64,000 bases of DNA. Origin: Paguma larvata (taxonomy: Eukaryota; Chordata; Mammalia; Carnivora; Viverridae). The position numbers were made by a program, and so were the translations under genes. Below are positions 57,144 to 64,000 of this stretch, in pieces. The DNA is taken from NCBI GenBank assembly GCA_030068075.1, contig CM057825.1:78693123-78757122 (forward strand), given 5' to 3'. Numbering within the stretch: position 1 is the stretch's first letter; each line of letters opens with the position of its first letter. A model generated the notes under the pieces. That model had not been told where the DNA came from. It saw only the letters and a program-made list of their open reading frames with translations, and searched no databases.

Positions 57144-58835
57144 GAGAGCTAATGTATAAACTGCAGTTAATCCTTTGTTCTCGGCTTTTCTCCCATGCAA
57201 GATTCCTCTGCATTGACCACTGAATCCCGAGTAACTCTTCATGAGCCACTAAAGGCATTCACTCATGTCCTCATTCACACACGTACTGCTCATGGCTTTA
57301 ATCCACAGTACACAGAACCGAAAGTAACCTCAATCAAGTCCTGGTCATCATCTACTACAATCTATGAAACTGGATTCGTGGTTTTCACTCACCGAAAGGG
57401 GATATGCCCACTCTTGAGACCAGGTAAGGTCATTTGTTCTGACACTCCATGGGCTTCAGCCTTGATCCTGGAAATCTGATGTTCTCGTTTTCAATTGCTA
57501 AGTGCTGCTCAATAATCAGAAACTCAAGCCTAGAGAAGATAAAACACCAGTCTGGACAGCACTACATTTTATTCTAAGACTCTAAGTCTTTTATATGTGA
57601 CCCTTCTAGAAGCTACCTGACCATGTGTTTGGAGAGTACCTAAAAATTTTAACATAATGAAACCACCAGAAGCCTTATAAAACAGAAATCTTTTAAAAAC
57701 TGGGTGAAACATTTCTTTTATCTCAGTTTGCTAAAAAAACAAACAAACAAACAAACAAACAAAAACGTGAAACACACCAACACAAGTAAACACCATTCTC
57801 TTAGGTATTTCTTCTTAGATTTTATTTTTAATGAAACATTTGGTACCAAAACATACTTAAAAAGTGCTATACCATGTATTGGCAATTTTAAAAGGCAAAG
57901 CTTTTCCTCTCAAGAACCTAAAAGCTTCAGACTCACATGGCATTACCCAGCTCTTCAAAGTTTACTAAAATAAATCTCAAGAGCTTTGTATGTACTATTT
58001 AGAACTCTTGGTTGACTTGGAAACAGCAGAGCATTTTTGCCCTCCTCATATCTCCTGAGGACTGCTTCTCAATGGCAGGGAGTTCTCCTTCAGCAAAAAT
58101 GGAAAACAGGGAAACAACACTCCATGCCTCACCGGCTTCACAAGTGAACCTATTTCTTAGCCAATGGGATTTCTTAGGTCTTCCTCATTTAACTCCTCAA
58201 ATAAAGCCTTGCCTAGCTGTCGGACAATGCTAGCCTATGCTCCAGGAGGCCCCATTCTGGCCCTCCTCCAGCCACATCCCTCCTCACAGAGCAAGAGAAG
58301 TGCCAGGATCCTCCTTGCACCAACTCCACACTTCTAGATGTCCCATGCACTTAGGATTCCAGAATTCCCTGCCCAAATAGTCCAAACCTGTTTCTGTGGC
58401 CCTATGATATAGCCCTGCCTTGGAAGTCTCCCCATGAGATAGGCAACATTAGAATCAGAGTATGCTAGTAATGTTGAGTATGTAAGATTTATTTAAAAAT
58501 CATCTTTGCTCATCGTCAAAGTCAGTGAAATTTTACAAGTGTATAGACATTTGAAAATTGACTGCATTCTCTCATTTCATGGTTTAGCACTGTGGGTAAG
58601 GACAGGGAGGGGCCTGGCCTTGATTGGAACCTTAGTTCCAACTATTAGAGATCTACAACATCTTCTCTGAAACCCTTGTGGCAAGATGTGTTTAGAAGTT
58701 CAGAATTTAGGGCATGTTACAAAGGTGACAGAGTACATATGACATAACATATCACACTCTTGGTGGAATCTAAGGTAGCAGTTCACAATGAAACACAATA
58801 ATATCTCTGCAAGAAACACACTGATATTCACACTA
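57144..58835. other. Unique sequence with (CAAA)n
   Basis: A (CAAA)n simple repeat lies at about 57732-57766. ORFs of 73-94 codons (57195, 57704, 58012) have no domain. 58010-58440 is C-rich unique DNA and was not identified. Confidence 0.5.
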
Positions 58836-59203
58836 TGGTGGACTGAATCAGGTCTCTAATACCCCCATTCACATGTTGAAGTCCTAAAACCCAGTAACTC
58901 AGAATGTAATTGTAGTTGGAGACAGAGTCTTTAAAGAGGAAACTCAGTTAACATGAGGTCATTAGGGCTCTATCCAATACGACTGGTGTCCTTATAAGAA
59001 GAAATTAGGACACAGGCACAAAGGGAAGAACACACAGAGATAGGAAAGAGAAGACCATCTTCAAGCCATGAACAGAGGTCTTACCAGACACCAACCTGAC
59101 ACTTTGATCTCAGACCTCCAGTCTCTAGAATCAGAAAGAAAAAAATTTCTGTTGTTAAAGCCTGTGGTACTTTGTTATGGCAGCCTAATCAAACTAACCA
59201 CAC
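58836..59203 (+). mobile_element. MaLR-type solo LTR (MLT1-like)
   Basis: Sense LTR: TGGTGGACTGAATCAGGTCT, CACATGTTGAAGTCCTAAAA, GGAGACAGAGTCTTTAAAGA, ACATGAGGTCATTAGGGCTC, ACTGGTGTCCTTATAAGAAG, GACACTTTGATCTCAGACCT, AATTTCTGTTGTTAAAGCCT, TACTTTGTTATGGCAGCCTA. No internal genes. Confidence 0.88.
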
Positions 59204-60124
59204 ACACCAAGTAAGATAATGGATAACCTTATGTCAGTTCAAGTCAGATTCTACTCAAAAATGAATTATGAAAAAAAACTTCCTGTTTTCAGAATTTTCT
59301 TGCCTTTCAGGAGAACACAGTGTGGGCCTGTCCTGTCTATGGGCCCATGGACAAGTTGCCTAACCCAGCCAAGAACTTGGAGTCACAAACCTTTCCAAGA
59401 GCACACAGGACAATCTGTGAGTTCGTTCCATGCCATGAGAGTGCCCTTACAGCCTGGCTGCCCATGTCTCCAGGCTGCCTTATGAATAGGCTTCAGATGA
59501 ATTTGAACCCAGCTAATGAAACAACTCCTACTATACAAGGTCCCTTTGCAAAGAAATCCTAAATTAGCCTCTCACCAGGTCCCCCTAAATTGACTGAATG
59601 CTTCAGATTCTTTAAATTCTATAGGCTATTACTCCTTACATTTTGGCATCGTTTGAGTAACTGGCATTCTATTTCTCTCTCTATGCTCTACTAACACTTG
59701 GATTGGTTTCTACACTGAATCAAAACAAGGAGGATCACCTCGGAGCTTATGCCGGGTAATACGCACATATGTGTGTACATTAAAAAAAAAATCAAAAGGC
59801 ACTTGCAAATAATTTTGTTTAACAATCAACCAGCTGTCCTTCCCTCACTTTTCCAAATCTTTGATTAAAACAAGCAGCCAGTTATAAAAGTTGACAGTTT
59901 ATTATTTAGCGATGGAAAACAAGCTCAGTTACTAAACTCTTTGAAGAAACAGTAGGTATCATTTTTATTCCAGAATTCCTTCTGGCTTTGTTTCTTGAGT
60001 GTCTTGATTTTTCCTAAACTGATTCATCATTCATTAAAATTCTACCTTGCATGTTCCTGACCAAGTTGTAGATGACCTTACTTTCAAAGAGAAGCCTATT
60101 GTCTATGACATATTTTTATAGCAA
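59204..60124. other. Unique sequence
   Basis: Two overlapping ORFs (88 and 80 codons, 59219-59562) in different frames with no domain. No repeat recognised. Confidence 0.5.
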
Positions 60125-60385
60125 TAAGAATACTAACAGTAGTGATAATGATAATGCTTCCTCATGCCAGACACTACTCTACCCACTTTTGCATATAACT
60201 CTTGAATGATCAGAAATCTGTTACTGTTAGTAAGTCCACTTTATTGATGAGGAAACTGAGACATGGACAGGTAAAATAACTTGTCCAAGATCACACCCTA
60301 ATAATAAGTGAAAGAGTGGAGACTTGACCCAAGCACCCTGGCCACAGATTCCAGGCTTTTAGGCCAATAACCCTGCACCCATCCA
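60125..60385 (-). mobile_element. MIR SINE
   Basis: Antisense MIR: TTATTGATGAGGAAACTGAG, ACATGGACAGGTAAAATAAC, TTGTCCAAGATCACACCCTA, GTGGAGACTTGACCCAAGCA and the distal GGCCAATAACCCTGCACC. Confidence 0.9.
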
Positions 60386-60484
60386 GCTGTAAACCATTTC
60401 CACAGGCAAACATGGATAGCCACATAATCCCAATGAAAACTACTACTCTCAGTATGTATATACAGACCTTTCCAATTTCTTTTT

Positions 60485-61445
60485 TAAGTGATTTTATTTT
60501 TTAGAGCAGTTTAAGTTTACAACAAAATTAAGAGGAAATACAGAGATTTTCCATACAGCCCCTGCCTCCCCACATAGCATCCCCCCTTATCAACATCACT
60601 TATCAGAATGGCATGTTTTTTTTTTTTTGTTTTTGTGTTTTTTTTTTACAAAGGATGAACTTATATTGACACATCATAATCACCCAAAGTTCAAAGTTGG
60701 CCTTAGGGTTCATGCTTGGTGTTATAAATTCTATTTTATTTATTTTTTTTAAATGTTTATTTATTTTTGAGACAGAGAGAGACAGAGCATGAGTGGGGAG
60801 GGGCAGAGAGAGAGGGAGACACAGAATCTGAAGCAGGCTCCAGGCTCTGAGCTGTCAGCACAGAGCCCGATACGGGGCTCGAACTCACAGACCGTGAGAT
60901 CATGACCTGAGCTGAAGTCGGATGCTCAACCAACTGAGTCACCCAGGCGCCCCTTGGTGTTATAAATTCTATGAGTATGGACAAACATATAATGACATAG
61001 ATCCATCATTACAATATCATACAAAGTATTTTCACCACCCTAAGAATTATTTGTGCTCTGACTTCTCATCTCCTCTCCCCTCAACCTCTAGCAACCACTG
61101 ATCTTTTATTGTCTCCATAGTTTTGCCATTTTCAGAATGTCATGTAGTGGGAATCATACAGAATTTAGTCTTTTCAGATTGGCTTCTCATTTAGCAATAT
61201 GGATTTAAGTTTCTGCAATCTCTTTCTATGGCCCGATAGCTCATTTCCATGGCACAGGGATGTGCCACACTTTATGTATCCTTTCACTTGTTGAAGGACA
61301 TCTTGGTTGCTTCTGAGTTTGAGAAATTATGAACATAACTGCTATAAACATCTCAGCGTGTGGCAAATGATGAGTCATTTCCTCTTATGCTACTTCCTTA
61401 TTAATGGACACATTTCCACTTGCATACTGGTAAGAATGTTTTTAT
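60485..61445 (-). mobile_element. L1 3' end (L1MA/MB-like), split by a SINE
   Basis: Antisense L1 3' UTR and ORF2 end: TTTTAGAGCAGTTTAAGTTT, ATTGACACATCATAATCACC, ACCACTGATCTTTTATTGTC, TCCATAGTTTTGCCATTTTC, GAATGTCATGTAGTGGGAAT and GAAGGACATCTTGGTTGCTT, in order. The SINE at 60735-60953 interrupts it. A T-rich run lies at 60616-60647. 5' truncated near 61445. Confidence 0.88.
60735..60953 (-). mobile_element. CAN-SINE (SINEC_Fc), perfect 19-bp TSD
   Basis: Antisense felid SINE, near consensus (GAGCTGTCAGCACAGAGCCC, GGGGCTCGAACTCACAGACC, ending CACCCAGGCGCCCC). Exact duplication TTGGTGTTATAAATTCTAT at 60716-60734 and 60954-60972. Removing it restores the L1 sequence. Likely one of the youngest insertions here. 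The 75-codon ORF at 60757 is the SINE frame. Confidence 0.98.
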
Positions 61446-62299
61446 GGGGATGTAGACCTTCATAAATATTCTCACTCTAATCACTGTTGACACAATAAAG
61501 TATGTCTATAGTATTTTCTTCACACCCATCCTTTAAAACATTCATCTAAGTTGTATTTCTTTCCTTAAGATGCTGATATTTGAACAATAACGACAAAAAG
61601 CAACTATGTAAATAAGTAAAATATTTCAATGGACCTATTCAAGAAAGCTTTCCTGTGAAATTTCAAGAGAATAGAGAATAAAAAGTTCAGATAAAAATGG
61701 TAAAACTAAGCACTGTGTAAGAAAAATCAGTTGGCCACTTAAAGAAAAACTGATCATGGAGAAGGAAGCTAGTGACTCTCTAGAGGAAACAACAGGAAAA
61801 GAACCCATAATAATGCACACGACATCCAATACTCATAAATTTATGCACATAATAAGAGGCATAAAAAAGGAATGTACATGTTAACGTGAATATTGTTTTT
61901 TTAAACAGGGGTAGAGCATGACGTCAAAAATCATGGATTCAAATGGATATTGCTTCCCCATAGATTCAGAGGAATGAGGTTTCCACATTATTTGGAAGTT
62001 CCTTGTTCAAGGAAACACACAAGTTGAGAAGGAGAAAGATCACTGTGTTGTTAAGAAAGCATTCTCTATAACAATTATATACTAAAGGATAATTAAATGG
62101 ATATTAATGCATTGTCCTTACACGTGAGAAAGTCTTATTCTGACAAAATCTCACTTCTTGTGAGTCCTTGAATACACCAACACGTTATCTTTCCAGGGTC
62201 TTCACACAGCAAATGCTTTCTGGAGAAATTCAGATGGCTGGTTCCTCATCTCGTTGACATTTTTACATAAAAGAAGTTTTCCCTGACTGCCCTATATAA
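61446..62299. other. Unique AT-rich sequence
   Basis: Nothing recognised. The 64-codon minus ORF at 61635 has no domain. Confidence 0.5.
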
Positions 62300-62530
62300 A
62301 AGAGCAATCACTCACCTCTCCATCCCTCATTATTCCAATTATCTTGCTTAATTTTTCTTATTTAATAAAACACATTAATTAGTTTTTGCTCCTAGAATAT
62401 AACATCTTGAAAGTAGTGACTTGATTTTGTTCCTTGCTATAGCTGTAGGGCCTAGAATAGTGCCTGGGACATGAATAGTAGATGCTTAATAAATAATTTT
62501 TGAATGAATAAATAAAAGAATGAATAAAAT
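62300..62530 (+). mobile_element. L2 LINE 3' end
   Basis: Sense L2 terminus: AGAATATAACATCTTGAAAG, TAGTGACTTGATTTTGTTCC, GGGCCTAGAATAGTGCCTGG, GACATGAATAGTAGATGCTT, AATAAATAATTTTTGAATGA and the terminal (ATGAATAA)-type repeat expected for L2. Confidence 0.85.
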
Positions 62531-62919
62531 CCTTAAAAATAAAATAGGAAATGTGAATGAGGAGATAGTACAGTTAGATGGACCCAAATGGTGTTCTCCA
62601 GTGAATCCACACTAATATAAGAGAGGTCCAATAGCAAATAACTGGCCTCCATCCATTCCTGACACTGTACTTAACAATATTTCTATAACGGCGGCCTGCA
62701 TAAAGTCAAGCTATGATTTCTCAACTTGGTTATCTTTTAACTGAAGGAATAATGATAGGATTCTTTTTAAAAAGCTTGAATGATAAGAAAAAAGTAGAGT
62801 AAATATAAATTTCTGTATTTTAGAGTCCATATATTTATGGGAACCAACTTAACAATGGTATGTGAAAAAGGTGTGAAAATTTGCATAGTTGTGTATTTTC
62901 ATTCTCATCTCACTTACCA

Positions 62920-63480
62920 ATTAGGTCCAAGCTAGCTGCTAAATACCATGCAAGACAGACATAGATGAATAATATGGTCCCTACTTTCAAGGAACTTACA
63001 GTCTATTTAAAAATACATAAGTAGATATATTTTATATATGTAGAAATCTCTTGACTCTTAGTACAAAAAAAGCTAATATTGGGGATGAAGGTAGAGCAGT
63101 TACATCAATCTAAGGTTTCAAGAAAGAGTTCCTGATGGAAAGGATACATGAACTTGGTCTTAAAGGACAAGCCCATGTTGGGCAGGTAAAGAAAGATGAG
63201 GATTGCATTCCAGGCAGAGGGAATAGAACGGGCAAGGACAGGGCCATGATACAACTCAGACATACCACCAGTAACACAGTATTTCCAGAGCATGGAATTT
63301 CTGAGAATCTGAACTTTTCTTGATAAGCACTGGGAAGTTACTGAAGGAATCCGAACAAGGCGATGGTTCATGGAGGATATATTTAGAGGGGGAAAACTAG
63401 AGACAGAGAGTATTCAAAAGACCATGGCAATAGTCTAGAAAGGTTAAGATGGGTGCCTAAATTAACACCATGAGAATCAA
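62920..63480 (-). mobile_element. L2 LINE 3' portion
   Basis: Antisense L2: AATACCATGCAAGACAGACA, CAAGGAACTTACAGTCTATT, GGATTGCATTCCAGGCAGAG, GGAATAGAACGGGCAAGGAC, CAATAGTCTAGAAAGGTTAA. It faces the sense L2 at 62300-62530. ORFs of 88 and 62 codons overlap it on opposite strands. Confidence 0.78.
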
Positions 63481-64000
63481 GACTGAGAAGAGAACACACA
63501 AAAGAATATCAAAGAACTTCTATGCCTAAAGAATGTTGATCATGGGTAGGAAAGAATCAAATTTAATTCCAGGCTTCCAGTAAATATAAGTTGTTGGAAT
63601 AACCAATACCACCCTTGACAGTGAACTATTTATTAAAAAAATAGAATTTAGATGAGTGGTTTTTAACATTTCTCTAATCGTTCATGCTATCTATAAAACA
63701 GTTTTGAATATATCCTCAAATATGTATATTTCTCCACTTACAAATGTACATGAACAACTAAACTGATATATTTATGGATCATAGTAAAAATACAAAAATT
63801 AGAAATTATAAATGTGAGATAAAAATATAAAGAATGAAATAAATATAAATAGAACTTTTAATATATTCTTCTTCTACCAGGTCTAGAATAATGTAAAGAA
63901 TAATATCATTTCATGTGCACCAGTCTGTTGATTCTCACACCATTCTGGGGACATTGACAAAGGAAGCACATTGTGATTCTAGAAGATGGCCAGGATGAGG
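63481..64000. other. Unique AT-rich sequence to window end
   Basis: No repeat or gene recognised. A-rich between 63770 and 63860. Confidence 0.5.

Noticed and set aside
57195..57479. 94-codon ORF beside the SINE at 56948-57125
   Set aside because: No domain, no splice context, and minus-strand ORFs overlap its start.
1354..57766. Regularly spaced repeats as a CRISPR array
   Set aside because: Only simple microsatellites and dispersed SINEs are present, with no short repeats at constant spacing and no prokaryotic context.
21..60953. tRNA-like sequences as real tRNA genes
   Set aside because: The A/B-box-like heads (TGGCTCAG..., GTTCGAGCCCC) all belong to CAN-SINE copies with SINE bodies and A-rich tails.

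Overview
This 64 kb window is mammalian nuclear DNA from a cat-family (Felidae) genome. The clearest evidence is about 17 copies of the carnivore tRNA-derived SINE (CAN-SINE, SINEC). Many carry the felid-type body: the head GCGCCTGGGTGGCTCAG, the middle GCTCTGTGCTGACAGCTCAG and the tail CAAAAATAAATAAACATTAA. A 5'-truncated felid-type L1 3' end lies at 36340-36504. The DNA is AT-rich, and I see no CpG island and no operon-like gene packing.

I find no protein-coding gene or exon that I can support. The open reading frames are short and mostly fall inside SINEs, L1/L2 remnants or AT-rich unique DNA. The longest (233 codons, 54288-54989, minus strand) overlaps a decayed L2 element in a different frame. 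The window reads as intergenic or deep-intronic sequence, and its content is a history of mobile-element insertions.

Layout. 0-5.4 kb: SINE copies, an L2 remnant and an L1 5' UTR remnant. 5.8-12.2 kb: one long decayed L1 on the minus strand, cut by three SINEs, a Tigger-type DNA transposon that itself holds a SINE, and an unidentified piece of about 440 bp. 12-17 kb: mostly unique DNA with MIRs and an L1 3' end. 17.2-22 kb: plus-strand L1 material, including an element that has lost most of ORF2 and an L1 3' end split by a MaLR LTR. 22-36 kb: L2 and MIR remnants, an inverted SINE pair, a SINE nested in a SINE, a probable solo LTR and a scrap of U2 snRNA. 36-50 kb: the short felid L1, a second SINE-in-SINE nest, a MaLR LTR carrying a 21-bp-arm hairpin, and a tiny poly(A)-tailed insertion with target-site duplications. 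50-64 kb: a compound (CT)n(TG)n(AG)n microsatellite, a long L2 split by a MaLR LTR, another MaLR LTR, an L1 3' end split by a young SINE, and a facing L2 pair.

The most informative points are structural: (1) an apparent template-switch inversion making a near-perfect hairpin in the LTR at 44.2-44.7 kb; (2) an insertion of about 39 bp at 48.8 kb with 16-bp duplications, an AATAAA and a poly(A) tail, which looks like an extremely truncated retrocopy; (3) two independent SINE insertions into the T-rich tail of an opposite-strand SINE. Repeat families were named from remembered consensus sequences, so subfamily names and outer boundaries are approximate.
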